Assembly (NCBI GenBank): GCA_003956705.1
Contig: QZCP01000002.1
Location: 268,155-332,154, forward strand
Reading direction: 5' to 3'
Source: Brevipalpus yothersi
Taxonomy: Eukaryota > Arthropoda > Arachnida > Trombidiformes > Tenuipalpidae
Length of the DNA stretch: 64,000 bases
Below the pieces are notes generated by a model. The model did no database searches, was not told the origin of the DNA, and saw only the letters and a program-made list of their open reading frames with translations. The position numbers and the translations under genes were made by a program. Below are positions 32,759 to 44,405 of the stretch, one piece after another (positions within the stretch are counted from its first letter, which is position 1; each line of letters starts with the position of its first letter).

Positions 32759-35719
32759 CTGAGTTTTTTATAGCTTTCTAAGAGAAAATATATGTTACTA
32801 TTCATGGCCTCTTACTTTTCTAGCCAATTTCTTCTTGCCAATATGATTCCTTTCAAGCTTGTACTTATGAACAATCAATTATTCAATTTATATTTCTCAT
32901 CAGGAAACCAATGTCAGGATGGAATTCCTGGCCCGCCTGGACCACCAGGGATGCCTGGATTCAAAGGTGATCAAGGATTCACTGGTCCACGAGGTCCTAA
33001 AGGAGAACCAGCTAACATCGGTGCAATGGGTCCTCGTAAGTTTATGATTAATTTTTCTCTTTTCAAGATAAATAATTTTTTATCCTTATATTTCACTCAA
33101 TGTGATGATCTACATTACTAAATTAATACATGATCACTAATACTGTTTCATGAAAATTTTCTCACCACAAAATCAGCTGGTCCTCGTGGTGATCCAGGTT
33201 CGATGGGTCCAGTTGGCCCACCAGGATTACCTGGTATGCAAGGAGACAAAGGAGATCCTGGAATAGGCTTCCCAGGGGCACCTGGTCCACCAGGCATTAT
33301 GGGTGACCCAGGAATACAAGGTCCACCTGGAGAGCTAGGAAAGCCTGGAATGGATGGATTGCCTGGTTTCCCTGGTGAAGTGGGGCCAAAAGGTGAACCG
33401 GGCTTACCTGGAATACCAGGACCGAAAGGTCTCGATGGAACACCTGGTAAAGATGGTCCACCTGGTATTCACGGTAAACCAGGAGGAGAATGTCGACCAG
33501 GTATACCTGGTGATCCTGGTATGATAGGATTCCCGGGACCCAAAGGAGATGAAGGGCCACCAGGACCGATTGGACTGCCAGGATATCCGGGAGAGAAAGG
33601 AGACATTGGATACGCTGGAATACCCGGTGAACCGGGCCCAATAGGTGAAAAAGGTGAAAAAGGAAATCCAGGATTGGATGGTTATGCTGGACTATCGGGT
33701 CCACCAGGATTGAAAGGAGATGAAGGACCACCAGGACCGATGGGACCACCGGGCGAGAAGGGCAGTGGTTAGTATATCGGATGCTTTTGTTCGCTCACGA
33801 TACAATTTTTGTCCTCACCTTTTCCATCTCATCATTCACAGAAGGACCAATGGGTCCTCCAGGATATTCTGGAAGCCCTGGACTTGACGGTGCACCAGGA
33901 ATGCCGGGAGATAAAGGAGACAGAGGACAAGATGGTCAACCAGGATTGCCAGGCGACAATGGTCCACCAGGATTACCAGGTGATCCTGGTCTTCTTGGTA
34001 TGCCAGGAGAACGAGGAGAATCTGGTCCACCTGGACTCAGTATACCCGGTGCAAAAGGTGACATGGGACCAATTGGTTTACAGGGAAGCCCAGGACCCAG
34101 AGGTCCACCGGGATCACCGGGACCAATTGGTCCGCCTGGGCCACCAGGTCCATTTGGGCCAGTTGGTTTGGAAGGTTTGAAAGGAGATCGAGGACCACCA
34201 GGATCACCGGGTGCACCAGGACTTGAAGGACCTCCTGGTGACACAGCTGCAGGTAGATTTTTTTTCGGATTATTGTCAATATTCCGTATTTGGATGACAA
34301 AACGATCCAGATTCTGAATTGAGTCAATCTTTTTTTTTGGTTTGAAAAGATTTCTCATCAAAATATTCTCATCTCTACCAGGCATGAAAGGTGAACGTGG
34401 TCCACCAGGTCCACAAGGCCAGATGGGACTGCGTGGGTATCCAGGGAAAGGTTCGTCCATCGAAGAATTTTCTATCTGAAAATACTTATCTTGCTGGAAA
34501 TTTTGATGATTTTCTTCTCCTTTATTCAATAAAGATGGAATGCCAGGTCTTATTGGATTACCAGGTGAAAAAGGTGATCCTGGTCGCCCAGGAGCTCCTG
34601 GTCAAGAGGGGCTACGTAAGTTGATCAAAGTTGTCGATCGATTGTAAGTATCGTAATCAATTAACTTATCTCATCTGACTTCAGCTGGACCTCAAGGAGA
34701 AAAAGGAGATCACGGATTGATAGGACTTCCAGGTAGCGTCGGTCGACGTGGACCACAAGGAGATTTGGGAATGCCAGGAACTCCTGGTAGTCCTGGTCCA
34801 GATTATCCGAATGGTTTGCTATTGGTTCGTCACAGTCAATCGTCGAACGTTCCCAACTGTCCAGCCGGAATGAACAGACTGTGGGATGGATACAGTTTAT
34901 TGTATCTAGATGGTAATGAAATGTCTCATAATCAAGATCTCGGTATGTTAATTAATTTCTGTGAGATGAGTAACATTTTTTCAACATCCAAATTAATCCA
35001 TCTCTGATCTGCACCATATCCACAGGTTCGGCCGGTTCGTGTTTGCATCGCTTCAACACAATGCCATTCTTGTTTTGTGATATTAATCAGGTGTGCAGTT
35101 ATGCTCAACGTAATGATCGATCAATATGGCTGTCAACCAGTGTACCCAATCCATTGAAACCAGTGGAAAAGCAATCGATAATCGAATACATAAGTAGATG
35201 TTCGGTGTGTGAATCACCAGCAAATGTGGTTGCAGTACACAGTCAAACAGATCAATATCCTAATTGTCCGAATGGATGGACATCTCTGTGGCAAGGATAC
35301 AGTTTCGCTATGGTAAGTGGCCAATTAATGATGGATAAACTCTTCAAATTACTGGGCTCCAACCCCTTGATTCACTTCTTACTAATTGGCTCTCACCCTA
35401 TTTTTTCTTCGTCAATCTCAAATTAATTCAATTGCATTAGCACACCGCAACCGGTGGTGATGGTGGAGGCCAATCGTTGTCAAGTCCTGGTAGTTGTCTG
35501 GAAGATTTTCGTGCCACACCATTCATTCAATGTAACGGTGCAGCGGGAACATGCCACATTTTTACCGATAAATTGAGCTTCTGGTTGGCAACCATTGATA
35601 AGGATCAACAATTTGCAAAGCCAATAGGCAGTACATTCAAGAGAGAAAATATGAGAAATAAAATCAGTCGATGTGCTGTCTGTTTGAGGATTACACCCAA
35701 CACCGATAAACCTTTTTAA
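27109..35719 (+). CDS. COL4A2: Collagen type IV alpha2-like chain (viking type)
   Basis: Seventeen exons give about 1757 residues: 27109-27262, 27440-27597, 28611-28677, 28869-29275, 29354-29750, 29819-30700, 31343-31630, 31704-31751, 31823-32587, 32904-33035, 33177-33767, 33842-34252, 34382-34450, 34535-34615, 34685-34942, 35026-35312, 35441-35719. The signal peptide is MFCFKIFFSICMITVICAQ. A 7S-like segment with Cys 36, 39, 44 and 46 follows, then a long Gly-X-Y helix with interruptions, then a C-terminal NC1 domain (about residues 1530-1757) with all 12 cysteines in two repeats. VRHSQ, GMNRLWDGYSLLY, and SPGSCLEDFRATPF favour the alpha2 over the alpha1 type. The protein is secreted into basement membrane as a trimer. 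An RGD lies at 33185-33193. Two larger interruptions (residues about 369-400 and 493-536) carry N-glycosylation sequons, and the second has three Cys. Most introns are phase 1, splitting Gly codons. Length is usual for arthropod collagen IV. Confidence 0.95.
27598..28610 (+). other. Collagen IV intron 2
   Basis: A roughly 1 kb intron with a GTGAGT donor and TTTATTAG acceptor. Frames open inside it are AT-rich and unrecognised. No nested gene or repeat array is seen. Confidence 0.8.
30701..31342 (+). other. Collagen IV intron 6
   Basis: A 642-base intron with a GTGAGT donor. Nothing else is recognised in it. Confidence 0.8.
32692..32756. repeat. (GA)n microsatellite in collagen IV intron 9
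   Basis: An uninterrupted GA run within the 32588-32903 intron, between exons ending SVGG and starting NQCQDG. Confidence 0.95.
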
Positions 35720-36765
35720 TTGGAGACTGGAAGATTGCAAATTTTGAAAAAGAGACACACAAAATTAATTAATTGTGAATATATTGTGCATCACCACTTT
35801 GCCTTGATGAGAGAGAGAGGGGAAGCATCGATTGAAGAGCATGATTTTGTTTTGTTCTTCCGATCTACCTCTATCAATCAATTGATCAACACGATTACAC
35901 ACACAATCAAGAAGAATCATGATGGAAAAAGTTTGGCCGGAAAAATATTGAGCTTCATCACTTATCAGAAGAGACTTGATAATGTGATCAAGAAGTAGAT
36001 GATTATAGAACATCTTCATCTTTCTGGCCAAAAAAAACGTTCTTCTTGGTGTCCATCAAGTCATCATCTTTTATCAAGCTCATCTCATTTCACTCATCCT
36101 CATCATTATCATCCTCATCAACTCAATTCCCTTCCCTTGCCTCTTTTTTTGCGTTAATTTTTCTTAATTTTCGTTTAATTACAAAATCTCTCGAAATTCT
36201 TCTTCCGAACGAGAGATGCTTACATAAGCAATCAAACACACACACATGCTGAGCGACAAAGTTTTTGTGGTATCTTTGTTTTTTTTCCAAAAGCCTATCG
36301 AAACAAAAAAAAATTATTGATCAAAATTAAAATGCTAAGGAGAGTCAATTTTTCTGATCTCAAACACGCCTACAATCGAAAACAGTCTTGTATAAAAGAA
36401 AATATTGATGTAAATTAAATGAGTTTCAAAGTGATATATAACGGAAATGAACGAATATAAATACTGACCAGTACAAGGATATTTTCTCTCTCTCTGGAAG
36501 AAAACGGCAAAATGATGGATTCGGTGGATGAAGGTGAATAGAGGAAGAGAAGAGAAATTAGACTCCTGAAAGTTTATTGAGATTACAGAGAGTATGTATA
36601 CGACAACGAACTCAATTTAGTTGAGTTAAGAGAGATAGAGAAGAAGAAGATAAAGGTAAAGATAAAGAAATATAGTGGGAAGAGAAAAAACGAGAAAAAA
36701 AGAGGAGAAAAAAGACAGAGGAAAAAAGGACAGAAAAGATAAAGAGATTCAATTCTGGATCATCC
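35720..36765. other. Convergent 3' region between collagen IV and NHL genes
   Basis: No gene is supported. It should contain the 3' UTRs of both convergent genes. I found no canonical AATAAA close to the collagen stop. A minus-strand AATAAA is at 36573-36578. Confidence 0.6.
36573..36578 (-). terminator. Candidate poly(A) signal of the NHL gene
   Basis: TTTATT on the plus strand, read as AATAAA on the minus strand, about 190 bases past the NHL gene stop codon. Confidence 0.5.
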
Positions 36766-39700
36766 TCAATGAGATTCTGATCCGGAAGATGCTATCAAAA
36801 TACTGTTATTTGACAAGTCATAGTTAAGTAAAGGTGAGACACACAAACGAGGAGAGGCGAGACGATGAGATACCGGTGTCGAAGATGTTTCCGATGTGGG
36901 ATCATACTCTTCGATGATTAAAGATGATGGTACATGAGTGGGATTGAGTTGTTGGGCAGACGGTGATTGAGGTAGATCATTGCGGAAAGAAATCAGATCA
37001 AATGTATGACCATCTCCATTGGAATGTGGTTGCTGTTGCTGTTGCTTGTGCAATGGTTGCTTTTGTGAATTTTGATGATGAGGTACAGTTGAATTTGTTT
37101 TGGGTGGATTTGCAAGATCTAAAACGAGTGCATGATGATTGTTTTTGGCCAACGTTACCACAAAGCCTTCCCGGGTCAACTTGAGGCCACAGCATCGTGA
37201 TACTTTCACGTATGGACATTCATACTCACTGAGTTGATTGCCATAGCTGTCAAATACAACGACATGAAAACGATTTCCGTGCGAGTCTCCAACGTATATC
37301 TCTCCTCGAGGTGAGACATCAATACCATTCGGAAAATCGGTCACATCTTTGCAGCCAATCTTGCGGACACATTGGCCATCTTCTGCATTGAATACAGCCA
37401 CACAGCTTCCCTTGAAATCGCACACATAAAATTCATCACCTTTCACGGCCACATCAGACGGTTCTCGCATTGATGGTGAAGCATCGATCCATCGCAAAAG
37501 ATCACCCGTTTCGTGGATTACAAAAATAGTTGGCGATACTGAATCAACAGCCACAATCTCTCCTTTAGGTGTGATAGCGAGACCAGCCACAATATCAATG
37601 TAGCGTATGCTAATTTTTCTGATGAAATTACCACGATATGAGAATATTTGCATCCTACTACGCTCCGTTCCACGATCACAAATCACATATCTTGGACCAG
37701 TGTCAACAGAGCCATTCGGATCAGGAGTGCTTATCATGGCAATCTAGTGTGTGTATATGTGTGCATAAAGTCGTTATTTCAAGTTCAACCATGATGACAT
37801 TCAACAGGCAGTATTAGTAATAATGGAAATAAAGATGATGACAGATGATGAAAGTATTGATCAGGAAAAAATGTTATCAGTTTGAACGGACAAAGAAGAA
37901 GGGGGAGTTGAAGAGTTCATTGGCGGTGGAGAGAGAGACAGTGAAAAGAAAGAGAAAAGAAAGAGAAGAGAAGAGAAAAATGAAAGATTAAAATGATGAG
38001 TCAAAGTTAGAGGTATCTCAAAAAATATGCATTTCAAGTGGAGAAAAGTAAGTGACAGTACAATGTGTACTCTAGTCACTGTCAAAGGATGTTGTTATCT
38101 TGGTATGTGGGGAAAGATTATCTTTGTAGATGTATATAGATAAGATATAAAATCCTTACTAATGGTAAAAAATAATGATGATGATAAGGAATGGTTGATA
38201 TGATTAAAATTTTTCAATTTACCTTACGTGGGAACCATAATTGTCCCTCATCTTTGCCACCATTGCCAAAATGATACTTATAATCACCAGTTTTACTGTA
38301 GGTACATATACGATGATTATTGGTGTCCGCAATCACAATATCATCGGCCAAGCCCAGACAGAATCCATGAGGTGATGCGAAACAATTTTTACCTTGTCCC
38401 AGAGCGCCAAACTTATTATGAATAGACATAAGTTCAACCACACGACCGGTGGCTTGATGTCCATTTCTATCAGGCACCAGATCGGTGTGTCCAAGTATTG
38501 GGACTGGCAGAGATGGTGAAGAATCAAAGAGACAAGAAATCAGATCAATTCCATGACCATTTCCGTTAGTGGGTTCTTGTTGTTGAGGTTGTGATAGTGG
38601 TTGATGTTGAGATTGTTGAGGTTGTGGTTGAGATTGTTGTGAGAATCGATGATTTGAGGTCAATTTAGGTAAGTCATAATTAAGTAAAGGTGAAACAGAC
38701 AAACGAGGAGAGGTCAAACGATGAGATAGTGGTGTTGAAGATGAATCCGATGTAGGATCATATTCTTCAATCGATAGAGAAGATGGGGCTCGAGTGGTAT
38801 TCTTTTTGATTGACGATGGTAAAGGTAGCTCATTACGTAATGATATCAGATCAAATCCATGACCATTTCCGTTAGGATGCTGTTGCTGGATTTGTGGTTT
38901 TGGTGGTTGTGGGTGTAATTGTGAGGATTGTTGTAGTTGTTGTTGTTGTTGTGAAAGTTGAATGAGAGGATGGGATTGATTTGGGGTCGGTTTGGGTGTG
39001 CTTACTAGATCTAAAACGAGTGCATGATGATTATTTTTGGCCAACGTTACCACAAAGCCTTCCCGGGTCAACTTGAGGCCACAGCATCGTGATACTTTCA
39101 CGTATGGACATTCATACTCACTGAGTTGATTGCCATAGCTGTCAAATACAACGACATGAAAACGATTTCCGTGCGAGTCTCCAACGTATATCTCTCCTCG
39201 AGGTGAGACATCAATACCATTCGGAAAATCGGTCACATCTTTGCAGCCAATCTTGCGGACACATTGGCCATCTTCTGCATTGAATACAGCCACACAGCTT
39301 CCCTTGAAATCGCACACATAAAATTCATCACCTTTCACGGCCACATCAGACGGTTCTCGCATTGATGGTGAAGCATCGATCCATCGCAATAGATCACCCG
39401 TTTCATGGATTACAAAAATAGTTGGCGATACTGAATCAACGGCCACAATCTCTCCTTTGGGTGTGATAGCGAGACCAGCCACAATGTCAATGTAGCGAAT
39501 GCTAATTTTTCTGATGAAATTACCACGATATGAGAATATTTGCATCCTACTGCGCTCGGTTCCACGATCACAAATCACATATCTTGGACCATTGTCAACA
39601 GAGCTACCAGGAGTAGGTGTGTTTATCATGGCAATCTGAGTTTCCCGCGATTTGATCATAATGATATATGTATAGGTATATATATGAAATTAATCGTGAT

Positions 39701-40220
39701 GGTGAGTTAATTAGTTGATGATGATGATGATAAGTTGGTAATCCAAAACGTTAAATTTGAATGAGAACAAGATGATGAAAAGGAGAAGAAATAAGAAGGG
39801 AGAGGAAAAGAAAATTGGTTTGATAAAGTAGATGGGTTAAAACGGTAATGTACATGTATACTACTAAAAACACATACACAAGTACACTATAAAATCCTTT
39901 TCTTTCACCAATATCAACATGTCTAAATGCCTATATATTAACATCAATAGTGTAATCAATCATCTTACCTTACGTGGAAACCATAACTTTCCTTCGTCTT
40001 TACCACTTTCACCAAAATGATACTTATAATCACCACTCTTACCATACACACATATACGATGATTATTGGTGTCCGCGATCACAATATCATCATCCAAGCC
40101 GAGACAAAAACCATGAGGTGATGCGAAATGATTTTTACCCTGTCCCAACGATCCAAATTTATTTTGAATCGACATGACACCAACCACACGAGCTGCTTGA
40201 CCATCCTTATCGGTAACCAT
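36766..40220 (-). CDS. Brat-like NHL protein with two tandem propellers
   Basis: Three minus-strand exons (40220-39969, 39635-38223, 37743-36766) are joined by phase-0 GT-AG introns to give about 880 residues. Each module begins FASPHGFCLGL..DIVIADTNNHRI (first blade). It then crosses an intron into a core running from IAMI through FSYRGNFIRKISIRYIDIVAGLAITP to LVLDL. This closely resembles the NHL domain of Brat/TRIM-NHL proteins, six-bladed propellers that bind RNA or protein partners in translational repression. Module 1 is exon 1 plus the start of exon 2. Module 2 is the end of exon 2 plus exon 3. Gln/His/Pro-rich linkers follow each core. The cores are almost identical between modules; linkers and first blades are diverged. 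No B-box or coiled coil is seen upstream. The ATG at 40220 is the first Met in frame, but the true 5' end is uncertain because no acceptor is visible close upstream. Confidence 0.85.
37117..37743 (-). repeat. NHL core duplicate, copy 2
   Basis: About 590 bases that differ from 39005-39635 at roughly ten positions by eye. About 350 of these (near 37141-37497) show no difference. The encoded stretch from GPRYVICDRG to LVLDL is identical in both copies. Confidence 0.9.
39005..39635 (-). repeat. NHL core duplicate, copy 1
   Basis: Near-identical direct partner of 37117-37743, located about 1.9 kb away in the same gene. The first few codons after the acceptor and the linker after the core are diverged, so the high identity is limited to the propeller core. 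Confidence 0.9.
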
Positions 40221-42160
40221 GTCCAGAGAGAGAATAGAGAGAGACAGAGAAAACGTTACACCAAATGAGAAAATATATTTATATTTATGTATGTATATGT
40301 TGAGAGAGGGGGAGATGATGAATAAAAAAATAAATATGTATATGGTTGATAAATATATATAAATATAAATATATTTATATTGTTTTTTTACGTCTTTCGT
40401 ATCATGTCTTCCTTTGTTGGAGAGTAGAAAAAAAAAATATAATATATATCTACAACAACACCAGTCACGACGCAGTTACTGTTCTGTGTGTCTGTCGAAC
40501 AGACTCTGTTCGTAACTTCACTCGACTTTCTCTCTCTCTCGTAGATACCTTCTCCCTCTCTCTCTCCAACGTATTTTGGTATCCAGGGGGTGGTATTCGG
40601 GGGGTGTGGGGCAGAGAGAAAGAGAAAGAGAGAGAGAGAGATGAAATTCTTGTGATAATATGTGGCAAGATTTTTTTCTCTTTCTTTCTCTTTTCTTACC
40701 TATGGATTGCTTATTTGTGTAAGATAGTGATGAGACTTGATTGGCTAATTTAAGTAATTACACTGAATATATAGCTTTTTTTCTGTCTCCTTCAAGATTT
40801 TCAATTTGTCTAGCTGTCATCTCTTATTTCTAATTTTAATCAATACTTGCATCTCTCTCTTTCTCTCTCTTTCTCTCTCTCTCTCTTTTTCTCTCTTTCT
40901 TTCTTTCTCTCTTTTTTCGTTCTCGTTCTCGTTTTTTCGTTCGTACTTTTCATCCATTCAATGGTGAGAACAGATATCAGATTTGAATATCCAATGTAAC
41001 AAGTGATCAGCTTTTTTTTCATCCATAAGACAGCCAACCAATGATCAGCATCAGTGGAGGAAAGAAAGAGAGGAAGAGTGATGGAAAAGAGAGAGAGAAA
41101 AAGAGAGTGAGAAAGGTAGAAAGAAAGAGAAAGTGCGTAAGAGAGAGAGAGAAAGATTCACAACGAAAAAAGTTACAACTTTTTTGCATACTTTACTTTA
41201 CTCTCTATCATCAGTGTTGATAATTTAAATTGAGCGCAAAACGGTTGGCTAATAAGTTCAAATTGCTGGTCATTTTGATATTCATACTAGTGTGCATGTG
41301 TAACTAGATCGATAGTTGATACACCTCTGGACGCCAATCCATCCTCTCTCTTCTTTCTCACTTGCATTGTGATGATGGAAAAAGTTCATCATGATAGGTG
41401 AGCTATTACATCAGTAACTCTCACACAGAGTGAGAGAGAGAGAGAGAAAGAGAATCGAAGTGCTGACTATGATTCGCAATCTGAGTCAACTCTCTTATTC
41501 GAGATGATTCCATTGACTGTATCTGATTTTCTAAAGCATCCATCAGTGATATATGGATGGCGAAAAAGATACAAAGTTATACAAACTATATCACGATGAT
41601 AATATTGTTGTGAAACGAAACACAGACACACACACATACACATAGACACACCCGAATTGTTCGAAATGAGATGAGGAGAAGATGATGTGTGTATGAGAGA
41701 AAGATGGAATAACAATCGATAAAAGCTATTCAAAAGATGTACATGTTTTTTTCAATCGTCATTGAATTTTTTAATGATTTTAAAAAAAAAGCCACCTAGT
41801 AATTCGGTCGAGATATTTGTTCGATTTTCATTTTCACTTGCTGATCACAAAATTTTCTCTGAGCAGCTCATTGAGAAAAGAGAGTGGGAAAGAGAGAGAG
41901 AGAGAGAGAGAAGAGAGAGAAGAGAGAAAAAGACGAGGACATGAGTAAACAATTGTTTTAGTGATTCCGGTGGAATCATTCTTCCAATTTCGCAACTTCA
42001 TATATTGTATATCATCAGTAACAAAATGATCCAGAAAATCCAGAAGAGAAGGAATAAAAAGGGAAATAGAGATAGAGAGATAGATAGAAGAGATAGAGAG
42101 AGAGCATATCGTTTTCAACAAAATAAAGCGTAGACCAATCGATTTCAGATGTTGTGCATT
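40221..42160. other. Region upstream of NHL gene and 3' of TENT4
   Basis: No gene is supported. The NHL promoter and 5' UTR should lie here, with TENT4 3' UTR at the right. It holds AT-rich sequence at 40260-40400, a perfect 17-base palindrome at 40496-40512, and many CT/GA tracts at 40620-41160 and 41890-42110. Confidence 0.6.
40496..40512. promoter_or_regulatory. 17-base palindrome upstream of NHL gene
   Basis: The arms CGAACAGA and TCTGTTCG flank one central base. It lies about 280 bases upstream of the NHL start codon, in a less AT-rich patch. A binding site for a dimeric factor is possible but unproven. Confidence 0.35.
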
Positions 42161-44402
42161 TCACTGCCGCCTTGTTGTAACTCGATGCCGGCGACAGGTC
42201 ATGCCGGTATTTGCGCTATTATCGTTGATAGCATTTGTGCTCTCACAAAAAACAGCTGAATTGAGTAAAGTTTTGGGATATTGAAGACTAGGAGCTGGAT
42301 AAAGTTCCTTAATACGACGCCTTTTTTCTACAACATCATATGGAACTTGTACAATTCGCCCCAATATACTTTGAGAATGGTCGATTGCCGAGCCACTTGG
42401 ACCACAAACTCTGTTCAGAACGAAAAAAGCGTATTCAAAAGCTTCCCGTACCTTGAACACACCGTAACTAGAGCGGCCAATATCATTGGTAGGATCTAGA
42501 GGATCTTCTATACACAAAAATGATGGATGACAACCAGATTCTAACATTTGTTGTTGAATCTTTTCTTTGGGGACGTATGAACCGCCGTCTTTAACACGTA
42601 TACCAACGTTCTTGTAGTTAAATAAACGACCATAAAGTTCGAAAAATTCAAGTAAAAGTACACCAAGATTGGCGCCGGTTGAGATGGCATCTTCACGAGG
42701 ATGCAATTGAAGAAAGCTCACGACCATAAGCATCAATGAATATGATGATATGCCCCCTTTGAACACTTCATTGAGGTCTCTTTGAAGAAGAAATTGTTTG
42801 ACGACAAGGAAAAGCTTGGGCAGATTTGGAAATTCTAATTTGAATTCCTGATTTGGCCATGGATGATCGGTAATCCGGGAATTGCGTTCATGTTGATCAT
42901 GGAAGAGAGGGAAAGAGAAGAGAAGAGATAAAGTTAGTATCAAAATAAAATCGAAATCAAAGTAAAATCTAGATCAAAAACTTGAAGCACATCCACGATA
43001 TGAATGAATCCACACATTTATGTTTATGATGATGATGGACATCCACTGAAACCCAACTCACGATGATGATGATGATGATAATGATGAATATTTAGTGATG
43101 AGATGAAGAATATTTACTGATTCCTACCATTGTTTATGTTGGGAAAATTTTCGAATATTACCAATCAAAAAGTAGATATAAGTATTATGTGTACATGCAT
43201 TCAAATTCGCGTGTGTGTGAGAGTGAAAATGTTTACCGAACGTTAAAAGAGTGTAAAAAAGCAAAAAAAAATTCGACAATGACGATGGATTGTTGATGAG
43301 AGGTGGATATTGTGTGTCATCATCATCATTTGAGTTTGGTTGATTGGATATCCAACCACAACAACAAGTGAAGGTGCAAAGTGATGGCCTAATAAAGTGA
43401 AAGTTAAAGTGAAGATCGAGATTCAAGAGTAGCAAAAAAAAGAAAGATACAGTCTCTCTCTCACTAGTGAGAGGAGAGTAGAGAAAAAGAGAGAGAAAGA
43501 GAGAGTGGAAAAGTGAGTATCAAGAGAGTAGTAAAAAGAAAGAGGAGAGAAAGAGAAATAGAGAGAGACTAGCACAAGATCAGGACAGCAAGTACAAGAT
43601 AGATAGATAGATAGAGAGAGAAGAGTGAAAAAATAAGAGAAACCTAGAAGCTTGGGTAAAAGAGAGAGAGATATCATCTCGTGATGATGGGTAATGATGA
43701 TCCATACATTCATCTTTATCCATTCACTATCATCCTCTTGATCTTATTATATTAATACCCAATTAAATACAACACAACACACATTATAACTATTTTTTAC
43801 TTCTTATGACTTATAACTGATATCTTACTGATGATTGGCTTGCTTGGTTGCTGGACGTTAGACTTCTGGGAAGCACATACTATATATATATATAAATGCA
43901 GGCATACATACACTTGATAGACAGGTAGATAGTTTATGGGGAGCAGGTATTTATTTACCTTTATGAGCTTTGCACTTTCTATGCCATTATTGGTATTGAA
44001 GCTGATGTCAACTTGTATTTCGGTTGTTTTCTCTACAAGCTTAATAATTGGTACCGATGCTTTATCCAACACTTTTATTGAATCTGATTCGGATATACCA
44101 GCATCCAAAATAGCTTTCTCCAGTGTGTGCAATGGTAGTGTTTCCCATTTACCTTGTACAACCAAATCAATATCACTTGTTGGCAAATATAGTCCAGTCT
44201 TAAATGAACCAAAGACGCCAACTTTAGCCTTTGGCCACAATTTTTTGATGACCATTTTTATACTTTCAACAACACGTATTCTCATATAATGTTCTTCCAC
44301 AGTTGGTGACATATATTCATAAAAATCGATGATTTCCTCATGCAAACCTATGACACCCGGAGAATATATTTTATCTTTTCGTCGCCACGGTGTTCCATGC
44401 AT
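42161..44402 (-). CDS. TENT4: Non-canonical poly(A) polymerase, TENT4 (PAPD5/PAPD7/Trf4) type
   Basis: Two coding exons on the minus strand, 44402-43959 and 42847-42161, join in phase 0 across an intron of 1111 bases, giving about 376 residues. Family members add A tails to RNAs for nuclear exosome decay (TRAMP) or for mRNA stabilisation. Exon 1 has the nucleotidyltransferase motif GSFKTGLYLPTSDIDL with two catalytic Asp, and the third Asp in QVDISFN. Exon 2 has the PAP-associated domain (KQFLLQRDLNEVFKGGISSYS, LLLEFFELYG, CIEDPLDPTNDIGRSSYG). Joining LIK to EFKLEFPNLPKL matches the family. The ATG used is three bases after a good acceptor (CAG ending at 44406), so an upstream exon exists; it may be 5' UTR or may add N-terminal residues. 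The protein is shorter than human PAPD5 (over 550), mainly lacking the long termini, including the basic C-terminal tail. Confidence 0.93.
42848..43958 (-). other. TENT4 intron
   Basis: The donor GTAAAT reads leftward from 43958, and the acceptor CAG ends at 42848. The intron holds short CT/GA-rich patches at 43440-43680 and no nested gene. Confidence 0.85.
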
Positions 44403-44405
44403 GAT

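Noticed and set aside
29305..34529. Long Pro-rich minus-strand frames opposite collagen IV
   Set aside because: Antisense shadows of Gly-X-Y codons.
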